Assembly: GCA_025356335.1 (NCBI GenBank)
Contig: JANXUF010000026.1
Location: 1-55,267 of the forward strand
DNA from: Actinomycetes bacterium
GTDB lineage: Bacteria; Actinomycetota; Acidimicrobiia; Acidimicrobiales; Ilumatobacteraceae
Direction: 5' to 3'
Length of the DNA: 55,267 bases
The notes under the pieces were generated by a model, which saw only the letters and a list, made by a program, of their open reading frames with translations, ran no database searches and was not told where the DNA came from. Made by a program: the position numbers and the translations under genes. This document shows, in pieces, positions 1-7,298 of this stretch (the first letter of the stretch is position 1; each line of letters starts with the position of its first letter).

Positions 1-138
1 CGTCGCGCTCGCCGGAATCGCCAGGATGGTGGCAATTTCCTCGGTTGTGATCCAGTGTCTCCCGCGGGAAATCAACCAGTCAGCAAGATCTCGAGGCGGC
101 GTCTGCCTCTCGTGATCGACGACGGTGGACCTGCTCAC
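1..138 (-). CDS. AbiEi-type antitoxin, N-terminal part (runs off the window)
   Basis: Reading leftward from a GTG at 138 the frame stays open to base 1 and gives about 46 residues, including LADWLISRGRHWITTEEIA. This resembles the N-terminal winged-helix segment of AbiEi antitoxins (type IV toxin-antitoxin, phage defence), which repress their own operon. The AbiEii nucleotidyltransferase toxin would lie to the left, outside the window. The gene follows the integrase by 71 bp on the same strand, so it is probably cargo of the same element. No ATG is in frame, so the GTG is the likeliest start. Decayed sequence of the same family is found again near 2.7 kb. Only the N-terminus is visible, so the family call is moderate. 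Confidence 0.5.
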   Translation of the reverse strand, partial: MSRSTVVDHERQTPPRDLADWLISRGRHWITTEEIATILAIPASAT

Positions 139-144
139 GCATCC

Positions 145-166
145 AATATAGCACTATTCGCTATTT
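145..166. promoter_or_regulatory. AT-rich inverted repeat in front of the AbiEi-like gene
   Basis: On the minus strand AATAGC and GCTATaTT face each other across a short spacer, directly upstream of the GTG start and overlapping a plausible -10 (TATATT). AbiEi proteins are known to autoregulate through inverted repeats at their promoter, so this is a candidate operator. The stretch is strikingly AT-rich against the GC-rich background. Confidence 0.35.
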
Positions 167-209
167 TGAATGCACGAGAGGTTACCTTCCGCCGGAGTGA
201 CGCATGCGC

Positions 210-1382
210 TCAGACGGCTCGGAGGACTGTATCCATCAGCGTTCCGCCGCCGATGGTGGGCTGGATGCGGTGGCGATAGTGCAGGCTGGCCATTCGCGTA
301 TCGCGATGACCGAGTTGATCGGCAAGTTCTTCCATCGGCAAGCCGGCGTCGCTGAGCAATGACGCCGCCGTATGGCGCAGCAAGTTCGGCGTCCAGCCTT
401 CTCCGAGTTCGGCCTTCGTGATTACGGTTCGGAATTCGATGGCGCACTTCGTTGGGTCGGTTGTGTGGCCGGTTGGCGTGGTGAACACCAGATCGTCAGG
501 GTTCGACCACATCGCTCCGACACTGATGCGGTGCTCGGTCTGGGCGAGTCGATGGGCACGCAGCGCGGCCAAGACCGGCAGCGGGGTAGCCAGCGATCTG
601 ATGGACTGTGCGGTCTTGGTCGTTCCAACGATCGCCCGTCCTTTGCCGTCGAGCTTGCGGCTACGGCGGATGTGGACGATGCCGGCGTCGTAATCGATGT
701 CGTCCCACGCGAGTCCTGCGGCTTCACCGGGTCTGAGCCCGAGATACAGGCACAGCAGCCACATCGCCTCGAACGGCGTCCCTTCGGCGGCGACGACGAA
801 TTGGCGTGCCTGGCCAGCGCTCATCGATTTCCCTGGCTTCGCAGCGCGAGCATGTGCTGGCAACTCGACGACACTGGCAACGTTTCGGCCGACCAGGTCT
901 CGTCGTTCCGCCCATGCAAGCGCCATCCGCAGTGTTGTCCGTGTCTTGGCGAGCGTCGCCCGAGACATGCCGGCGGTCGCCCGCTTGGCGAAGGCAGCCT
1001 CGATGTGCTCTGGCCGAAGATCCTTGACTCTCTTGCCGCCGAGGTCGCGGACCAACATTCGCTTCGAATACGCGTGCCTAGCGATGGTCGATGGTTCGAT
1101 ATGGCGGTTCGGCAGCGCCTTCGCCTCCCACTCATCGAGCAGCGCTGCGACGGTGAGGCTTCCCGACGTGACCGGTGTATCGCTGTCCACCATCTGCACC
1201 AGCGCGCGGAGCTTGCGCTTCGCTTCCGCCTCGGTCTTGGCGATCGCACGCCGAGGTCTGCCGTCGACGATCACCTGAGCCACCCAACGTGTCGCGGTGG
1301 GGTCGCCGGCGGTCGGCCTGCGCTGCTCGAAAACAGATCCCTCGCCGTTGCCTCGGTGCTTCCTGGTCGACGCAGTCGTCAC
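210..1382 (-). CDS. tyrosine-type site-specific integrase
   Basis: Phage/ICE-type tyrosine recombinase of about 390 residues. The N-terminus has the GNGEGSVFEQRR arm-binding motif common in actinobacterial integrases, followed by a SAM-like core-binding domain (about residues 80-160). The catalytic domain shows the first Arg in LGLRPGEAAGLAW, LLRHTAASLL, the LGHRDTRMASLHY box and the C-terminal nucleophile Tyr in LHYRHR. I chose the GTG at 1382 because GGAGG lies just upstream; an in-frame TTG at 1421 would place the tandem TGTACA motifs inside the gene. It sits beside a tRNA 3' fragment, as expected for an element integrated into a tRNA gene. It appears intact, and a decayed relative lies at 2.5 kb. 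Confidence 0.93.
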   Translation of the reverse strand: MTTASTRKHRGNGEGSVFEQRRPTAGDPTATRWVAQVIVDGRPRRAIAKTEAEAKRKLRALVQMVDSDTPVTSGSLTVAALLDEWEAKALPNRHIEPSTIARHAYSKRMLVRDLGGKRVKDLRPEHIEAAFAKRATAGMSRATLAKTRTTLRMALAWAERRDLVGRNVASVVELPAHARAAKPGKSMSAGQARQFVVAAEGTPFEAMWLLCLYLGLRPGEAAGLAWDDIDYDAGIVHIRRSRKLDGKGRAIVGTTKTAQSIRSLATPLPVLAALRAHRLAQTEHRISVGAMWSNPDDLVFTTPTGHTTDPTKCAIEFRTVITKAELGEGWTPNLLRHTAASLLSDAGLPMEELADQLGHRDTRMASLHYRHRIQPTIGGGTLMDTVLRAV

Positions 1383-1402
1383 GTTCGCTAGCCCCTCCGA
1401 GG

Positions 1403-1420
1403 TGTACAACGAGGTGTACA
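1403..1420. promoter_or_regulatory. tandem TGTACA palindromes upstream of the integrase
   Basis: Two copies of the palindrome TGTACA (1403-1408 and 1415-1420) lie 12 bp apart inside a duplicated 12-mer, TTGTACACCTCG on the minus strand, 21 to 40 bp before the integrase GTG. Spacing of about one helical turn and position suggest a repressor or excisionase operator, or integrase arm sites. The function is inferred. Confidence 0.3.
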
Positions 1421-1516
1421 ACGACAGCGTATCCCGGGGATCATCGGCGCACTGGCGATTTGCAAAGTACCTGCTCAGGGCACATTTACGAACTTCAGCG
1501 GATGTCGAAAACCAAT

Positions 1517-1560
1517 CTTACAAGGCATCGGTCGGGGGTTCGAGTCCCTCTGCGCCCACC
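1517..1560 (+). other. tRNA 3' fragment, probable attachment site (attR/attL)
   Basis: The stretch ends with a T-arm (GGGGG, TTCGAGT, CCCTC) and an acceptor 3' strand TGCGCCCACC, exactly like the 3' end of a tRNA whose 5' end would be GGGCGCA. Similarity starts near CTTACAA, which reads as an anticodon loop (TAC if so, hence possibly tRNA-Val). Bases upstream do not pair to complete the anticodon or D arms, so no functional tRNA is encoded here. Tyrosine integrases often recombine in the anticodon loop and leave such a 3' remnant at the far end of the element. The intact tRNA should lie left of this window. Confidence 0.7.
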
Positions 1561-1701
1561 TAAAATCCCAGCTCAGACAGTCATGCCCCCCACGCGGGGC
1601 ACCCTGGTCGATGTACATGGCCGCTCGGCGTGCCGGGCTCCTCTCCTTCCGTCGAACGCCTCGCTACGCCTCGCTGCGTTGTCTACGCAGCAACCGTTGC
1701 G

Positions 1702-1980
1702 TCACGAGGCCAGGTACTCCCGGAGCGCTGCTCGGATGATCTCGCTGTTGGTCGCGTGATCCTTGATCGCTCGCATCCGAAGAGAGTCGTGGAGGTCGGG
1801 ATCCAGCCGAACAGGCACGAGTCGTGATGGAGCGGTGCCGAGAGGGGGTCGGCCTCGGCGTCGGATGGTGTCGACATCGAAGTGCCGATTGGTGACGTCC
1901 TCGGCGATGGCGTCGATCTCGTCATCCGTCAAGACTCGTCCGGTTTCGGTGATGTTCTGTGCTTTTTTGTTCATGTCCAT
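1702..1980 (-). CDS. CopG/ribbon-helix-helix antitoxin
   Basis: A 92-residue protein with a charged N-terminus (LTDDEIDAIAEDV) and a C-terminal ribbon-helix-helix segment (VPVRLDPDLHDSLRMRAIK, then a helix ending in ALREYLAS). This is the usual build of BrnA/CopG-class antitoxins: the N-terminal part neutralises the toxin and the RHH dimer binds operator DNA. It starts 2 bp after the stop of the toxin-like reading frame on the same strand, a toxin-first order also seen in BrnTA. The antitoxin frame looks intact while the toxin frame is broken. It lies just outside the att site, so it is either chromosomal or a leftover from an earlier insertion. Confidence 0.75.
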   Translation of the reverse strand: MDMNKKAQNITETGRVLTDDEIDAIAEDVTNRHFDVDTIRRRGRPPLGTAPSRLVPVRLDPDLHDSLRMRAIKDHATNSEIIRAALREYLAS

Positions 1981-1982
1981 CT

Positions 1983-2233
1983 TCAGTCCGTCGCATCGGG
2001 GAGCAGCGCGTAGAAAGTTGGTCGAAGTGGCATTGCGTGAATGACCAGGATCTCGTCGGCCAGTACGAGGCGATGAGTTCGCACAAGTTGCCGGCCTGGT
2101 CGGGTCCGATGATCGGGATCTTCGGTGGGTCCGAATCCGGGTCGAGATCGGCGACGCCGATGCCGTTGTCGAAAGCGTTCGTGATTCGATCGATGGTCAC
2201 GTCATGCTTGAAAGCCGACCTGCGTAATCGCAC
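1983..2233 (-). pseudogene. toxin-like small protein with a frameshift
   Basis: From GTG at 2233 the frame gives RLRRSAFKHDVTIDRITNAF and later PPKIPIIGPDQAGNLCELI, then runs into non-similar sequence. Shifting frame near 2064-2072 restores VLADEILVIHAMPLRPTFY and ALLPDATD with a stop at 1983, exactly abutting the antitoxin. Small proteins with a KHG...HAMPxRP pattern paired with CopG antitoxins are common in actinobacteria; I know no assigned activity for the family. One base added or two removed would repair it. Either the toxin is inactivated or the assembly has an error. The upstream TTG-started extension (MCYIN) is unlikely to be translated. Confidence 0.6.
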
Positions 2234-2236
2234 CAA

Positions 2237-2255
2237 ATTAATGTAACACAATAAT
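2237..2255. promoter_or_regulatory. AT-rich palindromic site upstream of the toxin-antitoxin pair
   Basis: ATTA and TAAT flank a TGTAACA core immediately upstream of the toxin GTG (2233). Ribbon-helix-helix antitoxins typically bind such short AT-rich palindromes to repress their operon. This site also holds the only plausible -10 for the pair. Inferred from position and symmetry. Confidence 0.3.
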
Positions 2256-2498
2256 CGCTACGACGGGGCAAGCCAGCACGGCGGTGCCAGCGGTGCATTC
2301 ACACCGTGGCGAAATCGCCGCCTTTGGCGATATCGATGATCGGGCGGGAGGAACGAGGTCCTGCTCGGTGGTGGGCCAACGAACGGTGTTGCCCGAGTCC
2401 GTGACGTAGGCGGCGGGGATCACAGATCTGACTCGACATCGGTGTTGACGAGAATGTTCCAGCGTTCGTTGAATGGGCCGGCCCGACGACCGGCGGCT

Positions 2499-2590
2499 GC
2501 CAGTGGAGGCTCGCCATGCGAGTATCGCCGATGACCAAGCTGGTCGGCGAGTTCCTCGATCGGCAGGCCGGAATCGCTGAGCAACGACGC
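2499..2590 (-). pseudogene. decayed integrase C-terminus
   Basis: The frame encodes ASLLSDSGLPIEELADQLGH, nearly identical to the C-terminal box of the integrase at 210-1382. A one-base insertion near 2528 (CGGC where the intact copy has CGC) then moves the match DTRMASLHW to another frame. The catalytic Tyr is replaced by Trp and the tail is unrelated. No N-terminal part is found upstream; AbiEi-like debris lies there instead. This marks an earlier insertion of a related element. Confidence 0.7.
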
Positions 2591-2680
2591 GTCGGCCTGA
2601 GGCGCGCATGTGCTACTTCTTCGAGCGGCGCAAGACCGGCGCCGGAGCCGATTTCTTCGGCGACTCCTTCGAGCAGCCAT

Positions 2681-2902
2681 CCGGTGCGCACCGCCGTGGA
2701 TCTCGGCGGCGGACAGGTAGGCGACGTAGTAGTCGTGGTTCAGGTAGCGCATCATCGGCTCGATGAAATGGCTTGCCGGTACCGCTCGCCGCGACCGATA
2801 TTCGGCCGGGATCGGGACGTACGCGCCGCGGGTCGGGGAAAGCAATCGTCTGGCCTTTTGTGGGCGAGCGATGACGAGCGGCACCCGTTCCGCCGTTCTC
2901 GA
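2681..2902 (-). pseudogene. AbiEi-family antitoxin remnant
   Basis: One frame carries RGAYVPIPAEYRS followed by HFIEPMMRYLNHDYYVAYLS and AAEIHGGAH. This is the typical AbiEi pattern (RGVY.P.P, then a helix and YY...LSAA.LHGAAH) seen in actinobacterial transcriptional-regulator antitoxins. The frame has no credible start and loses similarity right after GGAHRM, then runs directly into the integrase remnant, so the C-terminal half is deleted. It is adjacent to repeats and in a segment without intact genes. Confidence 0.5.
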
Positions 2903-3028
2903 TCGCCACCAGTGATCAGCCACGACGCCAGGCCTTCTCGACCGCTTTGGCAATGACGCTCGCGTGTCGACCCGCTGACCCCGGTTCGCTTCTCGCCGCC
3001 GGCTCGACGGTTGTGGGGCGTGCTCGCC

Positions 3029-3060
3029 GGAGGATGTGGAGGATGTGGAGGATGTGGAGG
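3029..3060. repeat. 9-bp tandem repeat (GGAGGATGT, 3.5 units)
   Basis: Three perfect copies of GGAGGATGT plus a partial fourth. It lies in the non-genic stretch between the AbiEi remnant and the PPOX gene. Otherwise 2903-3257 shows nothing I can assign. Confidence 0.85.
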
Positions 3061-3257
3061 CGTCGGCGGTGACGCCAGTCTGCTCGAAGCGTTCGACGAC
3101 CGACATTCGTGTCACGACGAGATGAGGGAATGGGTGCCGGACCAGTTCGATCCGAACGTCTTCGACACCGCCGACGTCAACCGCGACTCACATCGGTGCA
3201 TCTGCGATGTGCCTCTGGGCCCTAGCGACTCGTCGAACGCAGTGCCAGCCTTGAGGT

Positions 3258-3653
3258 GTGGATCTCGATCGGAACGGCCAGCGAATTCTCACACCTGCTG
3301 AATGCCGGCAACTCCTTGCGACCACTCGAGATGGCCGAATCGCCCTGTCAGAGCATGCCCTCCCGACCATCGTGCCTGTCGTCTATCGCGTCGATGGGGC
3401 CACCGTCGTCTTCGGTGTCTCGGGTGGACTGCTCGCAGCGGCAGCCGAACGGGGTGACGTTGTGTGCTTCGAGGCGGACTTCGCCAGTGCCGACGAGAGC
3501 GAACTGTGGAGTGTAATCGTCGTCGGCAAGCTCAGGCTCAGCCCGCTCGAGCCCATTGCCAGCCAACACGCAACGGCGAGGTGTGGTGTCGGCATCGTTT
3601 CGCTGCCGATGACGATCGTCTCGGGACAGGCGACGATGTCGGTGTTTGCATGA
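3258..3653 (+). CDS. pyridoxamine 5'-phosphate oxidase-family flavin-binding protein
   Basis: A 131-residue split-barrel protein. The pattern ILTPAECRQLLATTRDGRIA, LPTIVPVVYRVDGATVVFGV and WSVIVVGKLR matches the small PPOX/flavin-nucleotide-binding proteins abundant in actinobacteria, many of them stress or hypoxia induced. Such proteins bind FMN, FAD or F420; the ligand cannot be told here. The start is a GTG at 3258 with weak ribosome-binding sequence. It is followed 307 bp later by PEP synthase on the same strand and is the first clearly intact gene right of the mobile-element debris. Confidence 0.8.
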   Translation: MDLDRNGQRILTPAECRQLLATTRDGRIALSEHALPTIVPVVYRVDGATVVFGVSGGLLAAAAERGDVVCFEADFASADESELWSVIVVGKLRLSPLEPIASQHATARCGVGIVSLPMTIVSGQATMSVFA

Positions 3654-3960
3654 TCTCGGTCGCTGGCGGCAGCCGTAGCTGACGCGGCGACCCTTTGCGG
3701 CGGGCGGCGAATTGTTGCCAATGGGACCTTCCCCTGTCCGCGGGCCCGTCGACGTGCCCATAGTCGATTCTGCCGGCCGATTTGAGGCGGATATGCCACG
3801 ACTCAGTGAACTGAAGGACATCACCCATCACCGGCTGATCTCGGGACCTTCGGCACTGTTGCTGCGAATGCCATCGGGGTTCGATGAAGAGAGCGGAACT
3901 CCCCGGTTGATTCTCGGCACCGTCGCTGCGAAGACGAGGCCGCACGTCAAGGAGTCTGTC
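3654..3960 (+). other. 307-bp intergenic region upstream of PEP synthase
   Basis: No gene recognised. The PEP-synthase frame stays open upstream to 3712, but this extension has no family similarity and no ribosome-binding site. Two GGGACCTT words occur (near 3721 and 3842). They recall half of a DosR box but lack the second half at the proper spacing, so I do not call a site. Confidence 0.4.
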
Positions 3961-6285
3961 ATGCGCTATGTCCGGTGGTTCGACGAAATCGGGGCGAACG
4001 ATGTGTCGACGGTGGGCGGCAAAGGTGCCAATCTCGGCGAACTCACCCGCGCCGGTCTACCGGTACCTCCCGGTTTCGTTGTCACTGCCGACGGTTACCT
4101 CGACTCGATGTCCGCCGCCGGTGTCCGCCAATTGCTTGCTCCTGCGCCGACGATCGGAAGCGGAGCAGACGCGACGCGAGATGCAGCGGCCGATGCGGCC
4201 AAGCGCCGTTCGATCATCGAAGGCACGAAGCTGAGTGACGCTGTTCGGATCGCGGTCATCGAAGCGTACGCAAAACTGTGCGCCAACGCCGGCGAAACCG
4301 ACGTCTCGGTGGCGGTGCGGTCGTCAGCCACGGCGGAAGACGGGGCGACGACATCCTTTGCCGGCATGCATGACTCGTACACCAACGTGTCGGGCGCCGA
4401 TGCAGTCTGCGGCAGGCTCCTGGCGTGCTGGGCATCGACATTCGACGAACGCGCCTATACGTACCGGGCAGTGCAGGGGATCACCGCCGAACCGGCCATT
4501 GCTGTGGTCGTGCAGCGGATGGTGGCGTCGGAACGTTCCGGTGTGATGTTCACCGTCGATCCGGCCACTTCGGATCGTTCGCATCTGGTGATCGAAGGGG
4601 CGTTCGGTCTCGGAGAAGTGGTGGTCGGTGGTGCCGTCGAGCCAGACACCTACACCGTCCAGCGCGAGCCACTGGCGGTCATCGCCGCCCGGATCGGCAT
4701 CAAGACGCATGAGATCGTCCGCGGGCCTGATGGAGCGGACATGCGCGTCGACTTCGATGGCGAAGCAGGTCGCCGCCGGGTGCTCGACGATGTCGAAGTG
4801 CTCGCCGTCGCCAAACTCGGTCTGCTCGCCGAAGTGCACTACGGATGCCCCCAGGATCTCGAGTGGTGCTTCAACGCCGCAAATGAGCTGTATCTCGTCC
4901 AATCCCGGCCGATCACGACGCTTGGCGACCCGTCTCGGGTGCCCCAGCAGGCGGTTTCATCGGCGGGCACTGGTGCCGAACTGGTCAGCGGGCTCGGTGC
5001 CGCGCCCGGTCGAGCGAGCGGACGTGCCCGGGTGCTGTCCGACCCATCGGAGGGAGCGCAACTGCGCGCTGGTGAGATCCTCGTTGCCCCGATGACCAAC
5101 CCTGACTGGCTGCCGACGGTGCGACGGGCTGCCGCCGTCGTGACCGACGAAGGCGGCATCACCTGTCACGCGGCGATCGTCAGCCGTGAGCTGCGGATCC
5201 CGTGCGTCGTTGCCACCCGCCGAGCGACAACGACCATTCACGACGGTGACCTGATCACCGTCGACGGCACCCGCGGGGTGGTGACCGCAGGTGACTCGAC
5301 CTCTCCGACGGCTGCCGTCCGGATCCGCGAGAATCAGCCAGACCTCGCTCCGGCGTGGCCCGAAGCGATTGCCACCAAGCTCCTCGTCAACATTGCGATG
5401 GCCGACCACGCCGAAGAAGTCGCGGCACTCTCCGTCGACGGCGTCGGATTGCTCCGCGCCGAATTCTTGGTGACCGAAGCGCTGGGCGGCCGCCATCCTC
5501 GTGCGGTCATGGCCGACGGCGGGAGCGAGGAGTTCGTCTCCAAAATGGCCGACTCCCTCCTGCGTATCACCCGACCATTCGGAACCCGTCCGGTCGTGTA
5601 CCGCACCATCGATTTCCGCTCGAACGAATTCAGCCATCTCGCCGGTGGCGAGCAGTTCGAGCCGCACGAGCACAACCCGATGATCGGCTACCGCGGGTGC
5701 TATCGCTATGTCCGTGAGCCGGAGCTGTTCGCCCTCGAGCTGCAGATGCTGGCACGGGTACGCGAGGAGACGCCGAACGTGGCCATCATGATCCCCTTCG
5801 TCCGTACGTTGTGGGAACTCGAAGCATGCCTCGAACTGATCGATGCCAGCCCACTCGGACACCAGCGCGGATTGAAGCGGTGGGTGATGGCGGAAGTGCC
5901 GTCTGTCGTATATCGGATTCCCGAGTACGCCGCGCTCGGCATCGATGGCATGTCCATCGGCTCGAACGACTTGACGCAGTTGATCCTTGGTGTCGATCGT
6001 GACAGCGAGGTGTGCCAGGAACTGTTCGACGAAGAGGATGCAGCCGTACTCGACGCCATCCGGGCGATCATCGAGGGCTGCCATGCCAACGGTTTGACTG
6101 CCTCGCTCTGCGGCCAGGCGCCGTCCAACAAGCCCGGCTATGCCGAGCACCTCGTCCGCTTCGGCATCGATTCCATCTCCGTGACGCCCGACTCCGTGTC
6201 GATGACGCGAGCGGTGCTGGCGGCAGCAGAGCGCAGAGTGCTGATGCAATTCGCCCGTCGAGGGACGAATCTCACAACGTTCTGA
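3961..6285 (+). CDS. ppsA: phosphoenolpyruvate synthase (pyruvate, water dikinase)
   Basis: Converts pyruvate and ATP to PEP, AMP and phosphate for gluconeogenesis in the cytosol. The 774-residue protein has the N-terminal ATP-grasp domain (VGGKGANLGELTRAGLPVPP near residue 20 and VRSSATAEDG near 120). The phospho-histidine swivel domain follows (GGITCHAAIVSREL, His at about 403), then the TIM-barrel PEP-binding domain with the catalytic Cys in LCGQAPS (about residue 717). Its length is close to E. coli PpsA (792). The ATG at 3961 is preceded by AAGGAG at good spacing and begins the conserved sequence. It converges on the PfkB kinase gene and overlaps its 3' end by 14 bp. Confidence 0.95.
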   Translation: MRYVRWFDEIGANDVSTVGGKGANLGELTRAGLPVPPGFVVTADGYLDSMSAAGVRQLLAPAPTIGSGADATRDAAADAAKRRSIIEGTKLSDAVRIAVIEAYAKLCANAGETDVSVAVRSSATAEDGATTSFAGMHDSYTNVSGADAVCGRLLACWASTFDERAYTYRAVQGITAEPAIAVVVQRMVASERSGVMFTVDPATSDRSHLVIEGAFGLGEVVVGGAVEPDTYTVQREPLAVIAARIGIKTHEIVRGPDGADMRVDFDGEAGRRRVLDDVEVLAVAKLGLLAEVHYGCPQDLEWCFNAANELYLVQSRPITTLGDPSRVPQQAVSSAGTGAELVSGLGAAPGRASGRARVLSDPSEGAQLRAGEILVAPMTNPDWLPTVRRAAAVVTDEGGITCHAAIVSRELRIPCVVATRRATTTIHDGDLITVDGTRGVVTAGDSTSPTAAVRIRENQPDLAPAWPEAIATKLLVNIAMADHAEEVAALSVDGVGLLRAEFLVTEALGGRHPRAVMADGGSEEFVSKMADSLLRITRPFGTRPVVYRTIDFRSNEFSHLAGGEQFEPHEHNPMIGYRGCYRYVREPELFALELQMLARVREETPNVAIMIPFVRTLWELEACLELIDASPLGHQRGLKRWVMAEVPSVVYRIPEYAALGIDGMSIGSNDLTQLILGVDRDSEVCQELFDEEDAAVLDAIRAIIEGCHANGLTASLCGQAPSNKPGYAEHLVRFGIDSISVTPDSVSMTRAVLAAAERRVLMQFARRGTNLTTF

Positions 6286-7234
6286 CCGACGTGAGTTCCA
6301 GCAGGCGCTCCACATCGTCGAGGTGCAGGATGTCGCTTCCCGACTTCAAGACGGCGGCGGTGCCGGCGGCGACGCCGTAGCGAGCAGCGTCCGCCAAGGA
6401 GTCTCCGCGCGCCAGGCGCACAGCCATCCCGGCGACCAGCGCATCGCCGGCGCCGCTCGTGCCGGCAACATGCACCGGCGGCGCACCCACCGAAAATGAG
6501 GTGCCGTTGCGAGGCACGAACAGTGCCCCGTCGGCGCCGAGTGAAATGGCAAGGGTCTCGCAACGTCCATGCTCCAGTAGGCGTCTGGCGACGGCTTCGT
6601 ATTCGTCGATTCCGGAGAGTTCACGACCGACGACCCCGCAGAACTCGTTGACGCTCGGCTTGACGAGCGTCGTTTCCGCTTCGATCGCCTGCAGCAGGCA
6701 CGGCCCTGACGTGTCGACGATGATCGGGACGTCGAACGCCCGCAGCCGGGCGATCAGCGTGGGTATGGCCTCCGTCGGCAGGCCGGACGGCATGCTGCTG
6801 CTGATGACGACGCAGGTCGCGTCAGCGGCCTCGTCGACGGTCGCCTCCAGACACCGAGCCCACTCACCGGCCGTCATCAGCGCGCCGCGATGCACGAACC
6901 GGAACTGCTGCCCGCTGGCGCGTTCGGTCACACAGAAGTTCTGCCGCGTCGGATGAGCGATGTCGACGCGCGTGATGCCGATTCGGGGATCGATCGAGTC
7001 GGCGAGCAGCCGTCCGACGTGACCACCCAGCGCGATCACCGCCCGTGCCCGGCCCCCGAGGGCGACGACGCTTCGCGCCACGTTCACGCCGCCGCCCCCC
7101 GGAAACATCACCGGGCCATCGCAACCGAGCTTCCGCCACGGCTCGATGGTCTCGACCGAACTGAACAGATCGAGAGCAGGGTTGAGCGTCAGTGTCACGA
7201 TGCTGCCGCCACGTTGCTGCACAGGAAAGTTCAT
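6272..7234 (-). CDS. PfkB-family hexose kinase (1-phosphofructokinase/6-phosphofructokinase II type)
   Basis: A ribokinase-fold sugar kinase of 320 residues. It opens with IVTLTLNPALDLFSSVE, has the family signature PGGGGVNVARSVVALGG near residue 45, and the catalytic Asp in AGTSGAGDALVAGMA near 265. The GGGGVNVAR form is typical of the actinobacterial PfkB set that includes the hypoxia-induced enzyme of mycobacteria. The substrate (fructose-6-P, fructose-1-P or tagatose-6-P) cannot be fixed from sequence. It follows the P-type ATPase by 64 bp on the same strand and is the last gene of the collinear hox block. It overlaps the end of ppsA tail to tail, pairing glycolytic and gluconeogenic enzymes. 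Confidence 0.88.
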   Translation of the reverse strand: MNFPVQQRGGSIVTLTLNPALDLFSSVETIEPWRKLGCDGPVMFPGGGGVNVARSVVALGGRARAVIALGGHVGRLLADSIDPRIGITRVDIAHPTRQNFCVTERASGQQFRFVHRGALMTAGEWARCLEATVDEAADATCVVISSSMPSGLPTEAIPTLIARLRAFDVPIIVDTSGPCLLQAIEAETTLVKPSVNEFCGVVGRELSGIDEYEAVARRLLEHGRCETLAISLGADGALFVPRNGTSFSVGAPPVHVAGTSGAGDALVAGMAVRLARGDSLADAARYGVAAGTAAVLKSGSDILHLDDVERLLELTSVRTL

Positions 7235-7298
7235 ACGTCACATCGTGGACGAAGGGAGCAGCCGGGGGGAGAGATTTCGGATCAATGCTGCCGTCATG

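Noticed and set aside
1517..1560. A complete tRNA gene
   Set aside because: Only the 3' half folds; no D arm or 5' acceptor strand is present upstream.
3715..3860. DosR-type boxes (GGGACCTT words) upstream of ppsA
   Set aside because: Second half-sites at the required spacing are missing; frequent in GC-rich DNA by chance.
3712..3960. N-terminal extension of PEP synthase
   Set aside because: The frame is open but unlike the family, and the ATG at 3961 has a good ribosome-binding site at the start of conserved sequence.
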